From NCBI RefSeq assembly GCF_030915405.1, contig NZ_CP133262.1:1612001-1676000 (forward strand): a stretch of 64,000 nt of DNA. The letters are read 5' to 3'. This document shows positions 1 through 10,674 of the stretch, piece by piece. The position numbers and the translations under genes are program-made. This DNA comes from Neobacillus nitrireducens (GTDB lineage: Bacteria; Bacillota; Bacilli; Bacillales; Cytobacillaceae). The notes beneath the pieces are model-generated. The model was not told where the DNA came from. It saw nothing but the letters and a program-made list of their open reading frames with translations, and made no database searches. Positions within the stretch are counted from its first letter, which is position 1, and each line of letters starts with the position of its first letter.

Positions 1-227
<227 letters not shown>

Positions 228-310
228 TCACTTCATTTCTAAACAGAAACTGTTTTTAAGGCAGCACCATCTGTTTGGATCAATGAGCGTGTGTATTAAC
301 ACCATGAAAT

Positions 311-339
311 AATATAGCATATCTAATTCTAACAATCAA
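311..339 (-). promoter_or_regulatory. SigA-type promoter of rpsB
   Basis: On the minus strand TTGATT (334-339) is followed after exactly 17 nt by TATATT (311-316). Transcription would start near 303 and give a leader of about 110 nt before rpsB. The leader holds a short hairpin, AAACAG/CTGTTT (about 241-255), which could take part in S2 autoregulation; that role is a guess. Confidence 0.7.
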
Positions 340-352
340 GCATTAGTTTAAT

Positions 353-385
353 AAAAAACAAAATCCCCAGAATACTGGGGATTAG
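353..385 (-). terminator. Rho-independent terminator after codY
   Basis: The inverted repeat AATCCCCAG/CTGGGGATT (362-370 and 375-383, loop of 4) lies directly behind the codY stop and is followed on the minus strand by a T-rich run (TTGTTTTTTATT). It separates the hslVU-codY unit from rpsB. Confidence 0.85.
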
Positions 386-391
386 TTTTTA

Positions 392-1171
392 TTAATTTGA
401 TCTTAATTTATCCAATTCCATCAGAAACTTATCATTTAAGACCTTAATATATGTTCCTTTCATACCTAGGGAACGTGATTCAATGACCCCTGCACTTTCA
501 AGCTTTCTCAGTGCGTTAACAATTACTGATCGAGTTATTCCAACACGATCAGCTATTTTTGAAGCTACTAATAATCCTTCACGACCATTAAGCTCTTCAA
601 AAATATGCTCGATTGCTTCAAGTTCACTATAAGATAATGAACTAATCGCCATTTGTACTACCGCTTTGCTTCTAGCTTCTTCTTCGATTTCTTCTGACTT
701 TTCACGTAAAATTTCCATCCCTACAACTGTTGCCCCATATTCCCCAAGAATTAAATCATCGTCGTGGAATTTTTCTTGTAATCTTGCAAGGATTAAGGTA
801 CCAAGACGTTCCCCACCGCCAATAATCGGAACAATCGTAGTTAACCCTTCTTTAAATAGTTCTCCATTTTCTACTGGAAAAGCTGTATATTGGCTTTCAA
901 TATCAAGGTTTGATGAAGTTACTTGAATATTAAATAAACTATTTGTATATTCCTCAGGGAATTGACGATCCTCAAACATCTTTTTCATTCTTTCGTTTTC
1001 AATTTGCTGATAAATTGAAAACCCAAGAAGTTTACCGCGACGGCTTACAATGTACACATTTGCTTCAATTGTTTCACTTAATGTTTCGGACATTTCCTTA
1101 AAGTTAACTGGTTTACCTGCCGCCTTTTGCAATAATACGTTAATTCTTCTAGTTTTTGTAAGTAAATCCAT
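392..1171 (-). CDS. codY: GTP-sensing global repressor CodY
   Basis: 259 codons, the normal CodY length. CodY represses amino acid uptake, biosynthesis and stationary-phase genes when GTP and branched-chain amino acids are plentiful. The N-terminal half is the GAF effector domain ([38 protein letters not shown]). The C-terminal winged helix-turn-helix (about residues 203-225) carries the near-invariant [21 protein letters not shown] start at MDLLTKTR (ATG 1169-1171), which has an AGGAGG at 1181-1186; a longer reading frame to 1198 has no such site. It is the last gene of the hslV-hslU-codY cluster and is followed by a terminator. Confidence 0.98.
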   Translation of the reverse strand: MDLLTKTRRINVLLQKAAGKPVNFKEMSETLSETIEANVYIVSRRGKLLGFSIYQQIENERMKKMFEDRQFPEEYTNSLFNIQVTSSNLDIESQYTAFPVENGELFKEGLTTIVPIIGGGERLGTLILARLQEKFHDDDLILGEYGATVVGMEILREKSEEIEEEARSKAVVQMAISSLSYSELEAIEHIFEELNGREGLLVASKIADRVGITRSVIVNALRKLESAGVIESRSLGMKGTYIKVLNDKFLMELDKLRSN

Positions 1172-1222
1172 CTGTTTCTTCCTCCTAATTAGCTGCAACC
1201 ATTATTAAATTTTAAATTAATT

Positions 1223-2626
1223 TTATAAGATAAACTGACTTAAATCTTTATTTTTTGAAATTGCCCCAAGTTTATCGTCTACATATTTTGGAGTAATATC
1301 AATCTTCTCCATAGAAATATCCGGAGCTTCAAAAGATAAGTCTTCTAAAAGCTTTTCGAGAATCGTATGAAGTCGTCTTGCACCAATATTATCAGTGTTT
1401 TGATTCACTTCAAACGCAACTTCTGCAATTCTACGAATAGCATCGTCAGAAAATTCAATTTGTATACCTTCTGTTTCCAATAATGCTTGATATTGTTTAA
1501 TGAGCGCATTATCTGGTTCGATTAGAATCCTGAAGAAGTCATCCACAGTTAGCTTAGTCAATTCAACTCGAATCGGGAAGCGGCCCTGAAGTTCCGGGAT
1601 TAAATCTGAAGGTTTCGCCATGTGAAATGCTCCGGCAGCGATAAATAAAACATGGTCAGTTTTTATTGAACCATATTTGGTCACCACTGTTGACCCTTCT
1701 ACGATAGGCAGAATATCTCGTTGAACCCCTTCTCTGGATACATCTGCAGAAGAGCCTCCTGAATTTTTACTAGCAATTTTATCAATTTCATCGATAAAAA
1801 TAATTCCAGCTTGTTCAGCACGATAAATGGCTTCAGAATTTACTTCATCCATATCAATAAGCTTAGAAGCTTCTTCATTCGTCAACACCTTGCGAGCTTC
1901 ACGTACAGTCAATTTACGCTTTTTACGTTTTTTCGGCATAAAGCTGCTTAAAGCATCCTGCATATTCATTCCCATTTGCTCAATCCCTGAGCCCTGAAGC
2001 ATATCAAACATAGAGGGTGCCTGCTCATCTACTTCAACGGTAACAATTTCATCCTCGAGCTGACCAAGGGATAATTTTTCTTTAACAATTTTCCGTTTTT
2101 CAGTAATCGAATAATCTTCTTGATTTGTTTCTGGTTCGGTAGATGTATTCCCTCCGCCAAATAACATTTCAAGGGGATTTTTATAGTTATTAGCTTTTTT
2201 TGCTGATGGAACAAGCAAATCGACTAGCCTGCTATTAGCATTCTCTTCGGCACGTTCCTTAACATTTTGCATCCGCTCCTCTTTTACTAAGCGAACAGAG
2301 GTTTCAGCAAGATCTCTAACCATGGATTCTACATCGCGTCCAACATAGCCAACTTCAGTAAATTTCGTTGCTTCTACTTTAATAAAAGGGGCACCAACTA
2401 TTTTTGCAATCCTTCTGGCAATTTCGGTTTTCCCAACCCCAGTCGGACCAATCATCAAAATATTTTTGGGGATAACCTCATCCCTAAGCTTCTCGTTCAA
2501 TAAACCTCTTCTGTAACGATTCCTTAAAGCAACAGCTACTGCTTTCTTAGCATCTTTTTGTCCAATGATATATTGATCAAGTTTTTCAACAATTTGACGA
2601 GGGGTTAAGTTTGTTGTTCTTCCCAT
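1223..2626 (-). CDS. hslU: ATP-dependent protease ATPase subunit HslU (ClpY/CodX)
   Basis: 467 aa, identical in length to B. subtilis ClpY. AAA+ unfoldase that forms the ring feeding substrates to HslV. Walker [14 protein letters not shown] is near residue 55 and Walker [14 protein letters not shown] near 275. The I-domain is inserted between them (residues about 110-240), and sensor/arginine elements ([25 protein letters not shown]) are C-terminal. The last residues (DLSQFIL) fit the tail that docks into HslV. GGAG precedes the ATG. It lies 20 nt behind hslV, so the two are surely cotranscribed, with codY downstream. Confidence 0.98.
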   Translation of the reverse strand: MGRTTNLTPRQIVEKLDQYIIGQKDAKKAVAVALRNRYRRGLLNEKLRDEVIPKNILMIGPTGVGKTEIARRIAKIVGAPFIKVEATKFTEVGYVGRDVESMVRDLAETSVRLVKEERMQNVKERAEENANSRLVDLLVPSAKKANNYKNPLEMLFGGGNTSTEPETNQEDYSITEKRKIVKEKLSLGQLEDEIVTVEVDEQAPSMFDMLQGSGIEQMGMNMQDALSSFMPKKRKKRKLTVREARKVLTNEEASKLIDMDEVNSEAIYRAEQAGIIFIDEIDKIASKNSGGSSADVSREGVQRDILPIVEGSTVVTKYGSIKTDHVLFIAAGAFHMAKPSDLIPELQGRFPIRVELTKLTVDDFFRILIEPDNALIKQYQALLETEGIQIEFSDDAIRRIAEVAFEVNQNTDNIGARRLHTILEKLLEDLSFEAPDISMEKIDITPKYVDDKLGAISKNKDLSQFIL

Positions 2627-2646
2627 GATAATTAGTCTCCTTCCGG

Positions 2647-3189
2647 TTATAGCTCTTCAACAATAATGTTATGGTTTGTATATACACATATTTCTGCTGC
2701 TATTTCTAAAGAAGCTTTCGCAATTTCCTTGGCAGATAAGTGGTCTCCAGAATATTTCTTTAAAGCACGTCCTGCGGATAATGCATAGTTTCCACCTGAA
2801 CCAATCGCAAGAATCCCATCGTCAGGTTCGATGACTTCACCCGTTCCTGATACAAGCAGCAAATATTCATGATTCATAACAATAAGCATCGCTTCAAGCT
2901 TTCGGAGCACTTTATCACTTCTCCACTCTTTGGCAAGCTCTACAGCAGCTCTTTGAAGGTTACCGTTAAATTCTTCTAATTTCCCCTCGAACAGTTCGAA
3001 AAGAGTAAACGCATCCGCAACAGAACCAGCAAAACCGGCTAATACCTTTCCATTAAATATCTTTCTTACTTTTCTTGCTGTGTGCTTCATCACTACCGCA
3101 TTACCAAATGTCACTTGTCCATCACCAGACATTGAATATTCACCATTATGATGGATTGCAAAAATTGTTGTTGCATGAAATTGGTTCAT
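2647..3189 (-). CDS. hslV: ATP-dependent protease proteolytic subunit HslV (ClpQ/CodW)
   Basis: 180 aa, proteasome-beta-like peptidase working with HslU. The start chosen is [10 protein letters not shown], preceded by GGGAGG; a longer frame to 3225 merely runs back into the xerC relic. Conserved stretches are [35 protein letters not shown] and [17 protein letters not shown]. In B. subtilis CodW the N-terminus is M-S-S-F-H-A-T-T, and serine after the initiator Met is reported as the nucleophile. Here that position is Asn-Gln, so Thr in the ATT motif, as in E. coli HslV, is the likely nucleophile. The gene directly upstream should be xerC but is only a remnant. Confidence 0.97.
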   Translation of the reverse strand: MNQFHATTIFAIHHNGEYSMSGDGQVTFGNAVVMKHTARKVRKIFNGKVLAGFAGSVADAFTLFELFEGKLEEFNGNLQRAAVELAKEWRSDKVLRKLEAMLIVMNHEYLLLVSGTGEVIEPDDGILAIGSGGNYALSAGRALKKYSGDHLSAKEIAKASLEIAAEICVYTNHNIIVEEL

Positions 3190-3201
3190 TAAGATGAGCC
3201 T

Positions 3202-3395
3202 CCCTTTGGAGTGATATATATTCACATTTCCTCGCAGATAAAGTATGTAACCTGTGAAAGGACTTTTTACATGAAAGTTTATAAAGAAATTTTACTGATA
3301 TCATGTTGATAATGTTCAATAGTTTATTTTGAGTAATTAATTTCTATTTGTAAATACTCATTAGTTAATTTTAAAAAAACATTCACATTTGTCAT
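3202..3395 (-). pseudogene. xerC: Remnant of xerC (codV), tyrosine recombinase
   Basis: B. subtilis has codV (xerC, about 300 codons) between trmFO (gid) and hslV. Here the space is only 267 nt. An ATG at 3393-3395 with an intact GAGGTG (3402-3407) opens a 23-codon frame ending at 3324. It contains FLKL, EYLQIE and INYSK, matching the XerC N-terminus (B. subtilis has FVKLFVEYLQIEKNYSQ). Past the TAA the same frame continues TIEHYQHDIS, the next XerC N-domain helix, then two more stops. A possible scrap of the C-terminus (LR...IYHSKG, cf. YHPRA) abuts the hslV start. Roughly 80% of the gene, including all catalytic residues, is gone. The N-terminal match is clear; the C-terminal scrap is tentative. 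Confidence 0.8.
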
Positions 3396-3407
3396 AATAT
3401 TCACCTC

Positions 3408-3448
3408 GCAAGGGCTACTAAATCGTAACATACTTCCAATGCCCTTGC
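3408..3448 (-). repeat. Inverted repeat behind trmFO
   Basis: GCAAGGGC (3408-3415) and GCCCTTGC (3441-3448) form a perfect 8-bp stem with a 25-nt loop, just beyond the trmFO stop and overlapping the approach to the xerC-relic ribosome binding site. No U-tract follows, so it is not a standard terminator; it could act as a 3' stabilising hairpin or hold back translation of the relic. Confidence 0.5.
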
Positions 3449-3456
3449 AATAAACT

Positions 3457-4764
3457 TTACAAAACTTTCACAAAGTTCTGAATTGTTTCTAGTGCTCTAT
3501 TTGCATGTTCTAAATTTCTTTCTTGCTTTCCTTTAATTCTTACCGCCAGCTCCGGAAATAAACCAAAGTTTGCATTCATTGGTTGAAAATTTTTAGCGTT
3601 TGTAGTTGTAATATACCGGGCCATGCTTCCAATCGCAGTCTCTGCAGGAAATTCAAGCGGCTCATTTCCTTGTATTAGACGCGCTGCATTTATACCAGCG
3701 ACTAATCCGCTAGCAGCAGATTCTACGTAACCTTCTACCCCAGTCATCTGACCAGCAAAAAACAAATTTTCCCGATTACGGAATTGATATGTTGCATTTA
3801 ACACCTTGGGCGAATTGATAAACGTATTACGGTGCATGACACCATAACGGATAATTTCTGCATTTTCTAGCCCAGGTATTAATTGTATTACTTCTTTTTG
3901 AGCACCCCACTTTAAATGTGTCTGAAAACCGACAATATTAAAAAGAGTTCCAGCAGCATCGTCTTGACGAAGTTGTACAACAGCAAATGGCCTTTTTCCT
4001 GTTTTCGGGTCCTCTAAGCCAACTGGCTTTAACGGTCCGAAAAGCATGGTTTTCTTTCCCCTTGATGCCATCACTTCAATTGGCATGCACCCTTCAAAAA
4101 AGACTTCTTTTTCAAATTCCTTTACAGGGACTGTTTCAGCAGATATCAGTCCATCATAAAAACGATTAAACTCTTCTTCAGTCATCGGGCAGTTAAGATA
4201 GGCTGCTTCCCCTTTATCATAACGGGATTTTAAATAAACTTTATCCATATCAATGCTATCTTTTTCTAGAATTGGCGCCGCAGCATCGTAAAAATAAAGG
4301 TAATCCTCACCTGTCAAACCTTTGAGCTGTTCTGATAGATCCGGGCTTGTCAATGGCCCTGTTGCAATTATAGTTGTTCCCTCAGGAATTTCAGTTACCT
4401 CTTCATTTATGACCGTAACATTTTCATGATTTTTAACCAAGTCTGTTACTTTCGCAGCAAACTCATGGCGATCAACCGCTAACGCACCTCCAGCAGGAAC
4501 AGAGCAGGCATCCGCAGCAGCAATAATAACAGAATCAAGCTTTCGCATTTCTTCCTTTAACACGCCTACTGCATTCGTTAATGTATTTGCCCGTAAAGAA
4601 TTACTGCAAACCAATTCGGCAAATTTATCTGTATGATGTGCAGGTGTTTGTCTCACCGGTCTCATCTCATATAAGCGTACCTTAACTCCGCGCTTGGCAA
4701 TCTGCCACGCTGCTTCACTTCCTGCCAATCCAGCACCGATAACATTTATAGTTGTGTCTTTCAT
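3457..4764 (-). CDS. trmFO: Folate/FAD-dependent tRNA (m5U54) methyltransferase TrmFO
   Basis: 435 aa, same length as B. subtilis Gid. It methylates U54 of the tRNA T-loop, using methylenetetrahydrofolate as carbon donor and reduced FAD. The N-terminal dinucleotide-binding motif [16 protein letters not shown] starts at residue 9. Other family signatures are [11 protein letters not shown], the Cys-containing AAYLNCPM segment and the [20 protein letters not shown]-contact region near residue 345. The ATG is preceded by AAGGAGG. It lies behind topA in the usual order but is set apart from it by a terminator, so it should have its own promoter in 4765-4930, which I could not place convincingly. 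Confidence 0.97.
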   Translation of the reverse strand: MKDTTINVIGAGLAGSEAAWQIAKRGVKVRLYEMRPVRQTPAHHTDKFAELVCSNSLRANTLTNAVGVLKEEMRKLDSVIIAAADACSVPAGGALAVDRHEFAAKVTDLVKNHENVTVINEEVTEIPEGTTIIATGPLTSPDLSEQLKGLTGEDYLYFYDAAAPILEKDSIDMDKVYLKSRYDKGEAAYLNCPMTEEEFNRFYDGLISAETVPVKEFEKEVFFEGCMPIEVMASRGKKTMLFGPLKPVGLEDPKTGKRPFAVVQLRQDDAAGTLFNIVGFQTHLKWGAQKEVIQLIPGLENAEIIRYGVMHRNTFINSPKVLNATYQFRNRENLFFAGQMTGVEGYVESAASGLVAGINAARLIQGNEPLEFPAETAIGSMARYITTTNAKNFQPMNANFGLFPELAVRIKGKQERNLEHANRALETIQNFVKVL

Positions 4765-4924
4765 TTAGTAACCTCCTTATTTTAACCTTTGTTTAATCTA
4801 TCAAGGGATGTGTATGTACCTATCAATACTCTTCCCACATTTAAGTCCATCTTGCATTGTACTATACGAATAAGAAAGAAAAAAGTTTTAAGTATTTCGG
4901 AAAGGTTTATTTAAAGTTATTTTG

Positions 4925-4957
4925 CAAAATGAAAAGAGTGGACTTTGTCCACTCTCC
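4925..4957 (-). terminator. Terminator after topA
   Basis: AGAGTGGAC/GTCCACTCT (4935-4943 and 4947-4955) is a 9-bp stem with a 3-nt loop immediately after the topA stop, followed on the minus strand by TTTTCATTTTG. It is a convincing intrinsic terminator, so topA and trmFO are separate transcripts or joined only by readthrough. Confidence 0.8.
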
Positions 4958-4959
4958 CC

Positions 4960-7038
4960 TTAACTTTGCGGCTCTTCCTTGTAATCACACTTAACACATT
5001 GAACTTGAACACCTTTTTTTAATTTCTTTTCTACGAGCAGCCCCTCACACTTAGGGCATTCCCTTGGCAGTGGTTTATCCCACGAGATAAATTCACACTC
5101 AGGATATTTGGTACACCCGTAGAACAGTCGCTTCTTCTTGCTTTTCCGCTCAATAATTTGACCCTCTTTACAGCTTGGGCAGGTAACACCGATTTCTTTA
5201 ACAATTGGTTTAGTATTTCGGCAATCAGGAAAATTGCTGCATGCCATAAATTTACCATATCGGCCCATTTTGAAGACCATTGGGTGCCCGCAATTTTCAC
5301 AATCTTCACCCGCTGGCTCATCTTTAATTTCAACAAATTGCATTTCTTCCTCTGCTTTTTTCAAATGAATATCAAAGTCTTGATAAAACTCATCGATAAT
5401 ATGGACCCAGGGAACCTTTCCATCCTCGATATTATCTAAACCTTGTTCCATCTTAGCTGTAAATTCGACATCTACTATATCGGGGAAAAACTCTAAAATC
5501 AACTCATCAATAATTTCACCAAGTTCGGATGGAACAAATCTTTTATTATCAAGTGATACATAGCCCCGTTTTTGTATTGTATCAAGGGTAGGTGCATAAG
5601 TTGACGGACGGCCAATCCCCAGCTCCTCTAGCGTCTTAACCAGCCTTGCCTCTGTATACCTTGGCGGTGGCTGCGTGAAATGCTGCTTCGGCTCGATGTC
5701 CTTCTTAAACACTTCATCTCCTTCTTTAAGGGCTGGAAGCATTTTGTCCTTTTCATCTACCTGGTCATCTGACCCTTCAACGTAAAGTTTCATAAAGCCG
5801 GGAAACTTAATTTTTGAACCATTGGCACGGAATAGAATGTTGCCATTTTGTAAATCTACACTCATTGTATCCATAACAGCCTGAGCCATTTGACTAGCTA
5901 AAAACCGATCCCAGATTAATTTATATAAGCGGAATTGGTCTCTCGATAAAAATGACTTTAGACTATTAGGATCCCTTAAAGTACTGGTTGGACGAATCGC
6001 TTCATGGGCATCTTGAGAATTTGCCTGCTTTTTCTCTTTTCTTTGTTCCTCTTTTAAATAATCTTTCCCATATTCAGAGGAGATGTAATTAGCCGCTTCC
6101 GTTTGAGCAACTTCAGAAATCCTTGTAGAATCCGTTCTCATATAGGTAATGAGACCAACCGTTCCCTCTTTGCCAAGCTCAATTCCTTCATAAAGCTGCT
6201 GTGCCAGCATCATCGTTTTCTTTGCTCGGAAATTTAGTTTTCTGGCTGCTTCTTGCTGCAAGGAAGAGGTAATAAAGGGCGGTGCCGGATTTCTCTTTCG
6301 TTCCTTTTTGGTAACAGCTACAACTTTGAATTTATTTTCATTCATTTGCTTTAAAATCGTTTGGACATCTTGTTCAGATTTTAATTCAAATTTTTCCTTG
6401 TCTGCTAATGAAAAATATTGTGCGCTAAAATGATCTTTCCCCTTTAAAAATTCCCCATCTATCGTCCAGTATTCTTCTGGGACAAAGGCTTTAATTTCAT
6501 TCTCTCTATCAATAATTAAACGAACAGCAACAGATTGGACCCGACCTGCACTTAACCCTTTCTTGACCTTTTTCCATAGCAGCGGGCTGATATTATAACC
6601 AACAAGTCTGTCAAGGATTCTCCGAGCTTGCTGAGCATCCACTAAATCCATATTGATTGGACGAGGATGTTTAAATGACTCTTTTATTGCATCTTTTGTG
6701 ATTTCATTAAAAACGACACGGCAATCTGAATTAATATCAACAGATAAACTATGGGCTAAATGCCAAGCAATAGCTTCCCCTTCGCGATCCGGGTCAGCCG
6801 CGAGATAGATTTTTTTTGCTTTTTTTGCTGCTGCTTTTAATTCCTTTAATACGGGGCCTTTTCCGCGAATGGTAATATATTTTGGTTCATAACTATTTTC
6901 TACATTGACCCCCATTTGGCTACGTGGCAAATCGCGAATATGACCCATCGATGCTTTAACTTTATATTTATTCCCTAAATATCGTTCAATCGTTTTTGCT
7001 TTTGCCGGCGATTCAACGATTACAAGAAAATCTGCCAT
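4960..7038 (-). CDS. topA: DNA topoisomerase I (type IA)
   Basis: 692 aa. It relaxes negative supercoils by single-strand passage. The N-terminal TOPRIM domain has [18 protein letters not shown] with the catalytic Glu and [15 protein letters not shown] with the Mg2+-binding acidic residues. The active-site Tyr lies in [12 protein letters not shown] near residue 298. The [21 protein letters not shown] motif is also present. Three C-terminal four-Cys zinc ribbons follow (CENC...CSNFPDC, CPSC...CTKYPEC, CPKC...CVKC; residues about 585-690). AAGGAGG precedes the ATG. Confidence 0.98.
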   Translation of the reverse strand: MADFLVIVESPAKAKTIERYLGNKYKVKASMGHIRDLPRSQMGVNVENSYEPKYITIRGKGPVLKELKAAAKKAKKIYLAADPDREGEAIAWHLAHSLSVDINSDCRVVFNEITKDAIKESFKHPRPINMDLVDAQQARRILDRLVGYNISPLLWKKVKKGLSAGRVQSVAVRLIIDRENEIKAFVPEEYWTIDGEFLKGKDHFSAQYFSLADKEKFELKSEQDVQTILKQMNENKFKVVAVTKKERKRNPAPPFITSSLQQEAARKLNFRAKKTMMLAQQLYEGIELGKEGTVGLITYMRTDSTRISEVAQTEAANYISSEYGKDYLKEEQRKEKKQANSQDAHEAIRPTSTLRDPNSLKSFLSRDQFRLYKLIWDRFLASQMAQAVMDTMSVDLQNGNILFRANGSKIKFPGFMKLYVEGSDDQVDEKDKMLPALKEGDEVFKKDIEPKQHFTQPPPRYTEARLVKTLEELGIGRPSTYAPTLDTIQKRGYVSLDNKRFVPSELGEIIDELILEFFPDIVDVEFTAKMEQGLDNIEDGKVPWVHIIDEFYQDFDIHLKKAEEEMQFVEIKDEPAGEDCENCGHPMVFKMGRYGKFMACSNFPDCRNTKPIVKEIGVTCPSCKEGQIIERKSKKKRLFYGCTKYPECEFISWDKPLPRECPKCEGLLVEKKLKKGVQVQCVKCDYKEEPQS

Positions 7039-7381
7039 TTAAAAATCCTCCTTAAGAGGGAAAGCGTAGAAGTGCCCCGAATCTAGCAAATGTCTGTTTC
7101 TAAGAAGCTTTTCATTTGTGAAGCTTTCCTAATTTCAGTTTTACCTAATTTGACCGGAGAAAATACTTTACAAAACTGCCCTATCCCAAGTTTTTCATTA
7201 TATATTAATTTATTTATTATTTATTCTATTTCCTAATATTCCTTTTTCGAACATCTGTTGGAAAATGTATAACAAATTAGAAAATAATGCAACCTTTTTT
7301 AGGTAAATTCTCCATTAATTCATAAAAACCTTTAAAATTCACAACTTTTTTAAGCAAATTTTCTTTAGATAACTTAGATTC
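7039..7381 (-). promoter_or_regulatory. topA upstream region with SigA-type promoter at 7264-7292
   Basis: A 343-nt AT-rich stretch without a gene. On the minus strand TTGCAT (7287-7292) and TACATT (7264-7269) are 17 nt apart and would drive topA with a leader of roughly 220 nt. I see no convincing terminator for dprA and no small ORF with a ribosome binding site in it. Confidence 0.5.
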
Positions 7382-8269
7382 TTATCTAATTTCCTCTAAA
7401 ATATCCTCTGCACTTGTTACAAGTTTAGCACCTTGTTGGATTAATTCATTTGTACCGATGGAATATGGATTAAAAATATTCCCAGGTAAGGAAAATACCT
7501 CTCTACCCTCATTTACTGCAAAATTCGCTGTGATTAATGATCCGCTTTTTCGTTTTGCTTCTATTATAAGTGTCCCCTGGGACAAGCCGCTAATAATTCG
7601 ATTTCTGGACGGAAAATGCCATCTAAGCGGCTTTGTATCCGGAGGATATTCGGAAAGAACTAGCTGGTTTTTCATCATTTCTAAAGCTAAACTCATATTT
7701 TCCTTTGGATAGATATGATAGAAACCACCTGCAATCACTGCAATTGTCCTCCCGCCATTTTTTATCGCATATTCATGGGCAAGGGCATCAATTCCCCTTG
7801 CTAACCCACTCACAATGAGAACACCTTTGTCAACTAAACCAGGGAAAATTGACCGGATTGCATTTTTCCCATATTGGGTCGCTTGACGTGAACCAACCAC
7901 CGCGAGTTTTGGGACAGTTTCAAGAAGCGAGAGATCCCCTTTGATAAACAACGCCCATGGTGGCTGGTAAATTTCTTTCAATAATGGCGGATATTCCTTA
8001 TCAATAATTGTAATGACTGTAATTTCGTTTGTTTTATATTGACGAATTTGATCACGGATAATGTCAGGATGAAGTGGTATATTTGAAGGCTTTTCTGAAG
8101 GGTTGTTGGTTACCAGTGGCGGAAACAAGAAGGTTTGCTGTGGAGGTTGCTTTTGTAACTGATATATATTTCGCAATGTCGGGTCTTTTTTTAAAACTTG
8201 CAAAACAGTATTCCAAGATATATCGGGATAATGCAGCAAGGAAATAAGTCTTTCTTTGAATTCATCCAT
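7382..8269 (-). CDS. dprA: DNA processing protein DprA (Smf)
   Basis: 295 aa with the start at MDEFKERL, which has AAGGAGG in front; the frame continues to 8320 without support. DprA loads RecA onto incoming single-stranded DNA during transformation and displaces SSB. The core is a Rossmann-like fold with VGSRQATQYGKNAI, IVSGLARGIDALAHEYA, GGFYHIYPKEN and SEYPP (residues about 125-235). The N-terminal SAM-like region precedes it. The C-terminus (NELIQQGAKLVTSAEDILEEI) follows with no DprA-type winged helix, as in B. subtilis. It stands between sucD and topA as expected. Confidence 0.96.
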   Translation of the reverse strand: MDEFKERLISLLHYPDISWNTVLQVLKKDPTLRNIYQLQKQPPQQTFLFPPLVTNNPSEKPSNIPLHPDIIRDQIRQYKTNEITVITIIDKEYPPLLKEIYQPPWALFIKGDLSLLETVPKLAVVGSRQATQYGKNAIRSIFPGLVDKGVLIVSGLARGIDALAHEYAIKNGGRTIAVIAGGFYHIYPKENMSLALEMMKNQLVLSEYPPDTKPLRWHFPSRNRIISGLSQGTLIIEAKRKSGSLITANFAVNEGREVFSLPGNIFNPYSIGTNELIQQGAKLVTSAEDILEEIR

Positions 8270-8303
8270 GTGAATATTTTTCCTCCTTAAGATATAGAAA
8301 TAG

Positions 8304-8333
8304 TATAAATAGCCCCTCAATTATGAGGGACTA
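8304..8333 (-). terminator. Possible terminator after sucCD
   Basis: CCCTCA/TGAGGG (8314-8319 and 8324-8329, loop ATTA) stands between the sucD stop and dprA. The following minus-strand sequence is only modestly T-rich (CTATTTATACTATTTC), so termination may be partial. Confidence 0.45.
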
Positions 8334-8359
8334 TTCGATAATATCTAGTTGCACATTTA

Positions 8360-9262
8360 TTAGTGTGTTTTACACTTTTCGTAAAGACCTTGTTCTTTTA
8401 AAACTTCAATTAATGTTTCACCCATTACAGATGGAGTGTCAGCAACTTTAATACCGCATTCGTTCATTACGCGGATTTTTTCATCTGCTGTTCCTTTACC
8501 ACCAGAAATAATTGCACCTGCGTGACCCATACGTTTCCCTGGAGGCGCTGTACGTCCGCCGATGAAGCCAACAACTGGCTTGGTCATGTTTGCTTTAACC
8601 CATTCTGCTGCTTCTTCTTCAGCAGTACCGCCGATCTCACCAATCATGATTACCGCATAGGTTTCAGGATCTTCATTAAATGCTTTTAATACATCGATGA
8701 AGTTTGTTCCGTTCACAGGGTCGCCGCCAATACCAACTGCAGTACTTTGGCCAAGTCCGGCCTGAGTTAATTGGTGCACCGCTTCGTATGTTAATGTTCC
8801 GGAGCGAGATACAACACCTACATGGCCTTTTGTATGGATATAACCAGGCATGATGCCGATTTTACACTCATCAGGAGTAATAACACCTGGGCAATTCGGG
8901 CCAACCAAGCGGGTCTTTTTGCCTTCCATATAACGTTTAACTTTAACCATATCCAAAACTGGAATATGTTCAGTAATGCAAATAGCAAGATCTAATTCCG
9001 CATCAACTGCTTCAATAATCGCATCAGCTGCAAATGGTGCAGGTACGTAAATAACGGATGCAGTAGCACCAGTTGTGCTGACAGCATCTTTAACCGTGTT
9101 AAAAACAGGTACACCTTCTACTTCCATACCGCCTTTTCCTGGTGAGGTACCGCCAACAATTTGTGTACCATATTCAAGCATTTGCTTTGTATGAAACAGG
9201 GCAGTTGAACCTGTAATCCCTTGAACAATAACCTTTGTATTTTTATTAATAAAAACGCTCAC
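8360..9262 (-). CDS. sucD: Succinyl-CoA synthetase alpha subunit
   Basis: 300 aa. With SucC it makes succinate and ATP/GTP from succinyl-CoA in the TCA cycle. The N-terminal CoA-binding Rossmann domain ([20 protein letters not shown], residues about 13-32) is followed by the ligase domain with VGPNCPGVI. The phosphohistidine region is [15 protein letters not shown], with the active His near residue 247. It lies 22 nt after sucC; the pair is one operon. Confidence 0.98.
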   Translation of the reverse strand: MSVFINKNTKVIVQGITGSTALFHTKQMLEYGTQIVGGTSPGKGGMEVEGVPVFNTVKDAVSTTGATASVIYVPAPFAADAIIEAVDAELDLAICITEHIPVLDMVKVKRYMEGKKTRLVGPNCPGVITPDECKIGIMPGYIHTKGHVGVVSRSGTLTYEAVHQLTQAGLGQSTAVGIGGDPVNGTNFIDVLKAFNEDPETYAVIMIGEIGGTAEEEAAEWVKANMTKPVVGFIGGRTAPPGKRMGHAGAIISGGKGTADEKIRVMNECGIKVADTPSVMGETLIEVLKEQGLYEKCKTH

Positions 9263-9284
9263 GTTAATTCCCCTTTCTTCGATC

Positions 9285-10445
9285 CTATTTCACTAATGAA
9301 ACGATTTTTTGTGCGCCGTCAGCCATGGATTCAGCAGCAATTATGTCTACGCTTGACTCTGAAAGAATTTTCTTACCTAAGTCAACATTAGTTCCTTCTA
9401 AGCGAACAACTAATGGAACACTTAGCCCAACTTGCTTAGCTGCTTCTACAATCCCCTCAGCAATAACATCACACTTCATGATTCCACCAAAGATATTGAC
9501 GAAAATACCTTTTACGTTTGGATCAGAAAGGATAATTTTGAATGCTTCTGTAACCTTTTCAGCTGTCGCACCGCCACCAACATCAAGGAAGTTAGCGGGA
9601 TCTCCGCTGTAATGTTTGATAATATCCATCGTTGACATAGCAAGTCCAGCACCGTTAACCATACAGCCAATATTTCCATCTAAAGCAACGTAGCTTAAAT
9701 CATATTTAGATGCTTCGATCTCCTTTGCATCCTCTTCTTCAAGGTCACGATACTCTAAAACATCCTTCTGACGATAAAGGGCATTTGAGTCAAAGTTCAA
9801 TTTTGCATCCAGGGCCATTACTTTTCCGTCACCTGTAACTACGAGCGGGTTAATTTCTGCAATTGAACAATCTTTTTCGATGTAGGCGCTATACAAGGCT
9901 GTCATAAATTTTACGGCCTGATTAATTAATTCTTTTGGAATATTAATATTGAACGCAATTCGGCGTGCCTGGAATGGTTGTAATCCGACGACCGGGTCAA
10001 TTTCTTCTTTAAAAATTTTCTCCGGAGTTTTTTCAGCAACCTCTTCGATTTCTGTTCCGCCTTCTTCTGACGCCATTAAAACAACACGTGACGTAGCACG
10101 GTCTAAAACTAAACCAACATAATACTCTTTTTTGATGTCACAACCTTCTTCGATAAGGAGGCGCTTGACTTCTTTTCCTTCAGGACCTGTTTGGTGTGTT
10201 ACAAGTGTTTTACCGAGGATTTCGCTTGCATATGTACGAACCTCATCAAGGTTTTTCGCAACTTTAACACCACCGGCTTTCCCCCGTCCACCAGCATGAA
10301 TTTGTGCTTTTACCACACAAACCTGTGTGCCTAGTTCTTTTGCTGCTTCTACTGCTTCTTCTACAGTGAATGCTACTTTCCCATTCGGAACTGCAACCCC
10401 GTATTTTCTGAGGATCTCTTTCCCTTGATACTCATGGATATTCAT
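9285..10445 (-). CDS. sucC: Succinyl-CoA synthetase beta subunit (ADP/GDP-forming)
   Basis: 386 aa. The N-terminal ATP-grasp domain begins [17 protein letters not shown]. It has the nucleotide-binding [16 protein letters not shown] segment (residues about 46-61) and the Mg2+ ligands in [19 protein letters not shown]. The C-terminal ligase domain carries [17 protein letters not shown] and [21 protein letters not shown] precedes the ATG. The upstream promoter is at 10492-10520. In B. subtilis, ylqH and ylqG lie between this gene and rnhB; here only about 230 noncoding bases do. Confidence 0.98.
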   Translation of the reverse strand: MNIHEYQGKEILRKYGVAVPNGKVAFTVEEAVEAAKELGTQVCVVKAQIHAGGRGKAGGVKVAKNLDEVRTYASEILGKTLVTHQTGPEGKEVKRLLIEEGCDIKKEYYVGLVLDRATSRVVLMASEEGGTEIEEVAEKTPEKIFKEEIDPVVGLQPFQARRIAFNINIPKELINQAVKFMTALYSAYIEKDCSIAEINPLVVTGDGKVMALDAKLNFDSNALYRQKDVLEYRDLEEEDAKEIEASKYDLSYVALDGNIGCMVNGAGLAMSTMDIIKHYSGDPANFLDVGGGATAEKVTEAFKIILSDPNVKGIFVNIFGGIMKCDVIAEGIVEAAKQVGLSVPLVVRLEGTNVDLGKKILSESSVDIIAAESMADGAQKIVSLVK

Positions 10446-10491
10446 TTCCCATCCTCCTATTCAAACTCTTCTAAAAACTGACTCCGTTTTC

Positions 10492-10520
10492 ATTTTATAT
10501 AATGACAGATACCTTGTCTA
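10492..10520 (-). promoter_or_regulatory. SigA-type promoter of sucCD
   Basis: On the minus strand TAGACA (10515-10520), 17 nt, TAAAAT (10492-10497), about 45 nt before the sucC ATG. The spacing is ideal and the -35 box matches five of six consensus bases. Confidence 0.6.
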
Positions 10521-10635
10521 CCATTATGCTAAAAAATTATATACATCTTTAAAATATTCGGAATAGTCAATCACTTAATTCTAATAAATCAAGGAAATCG
10601 ACTCCTTAATTGGTACAATTTGTTTTCTACAATAA

Positions 10636-10660
10636 TAAAAAAAGCAGGCACTGCCTGATT
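10636..10660 (-). terminator. Terminator after rnhB
   Basis: CAGGC/GCCTG (10645-10649 and 10653-10657) with a following minus-strand CTTTTTTTATTATT, a short stem but a strong U-tract, 15-20 nt behind the rnhB stop. Confidence 0.8.
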
Positions 10661-10674
10661 TTTATTATCGGGAT

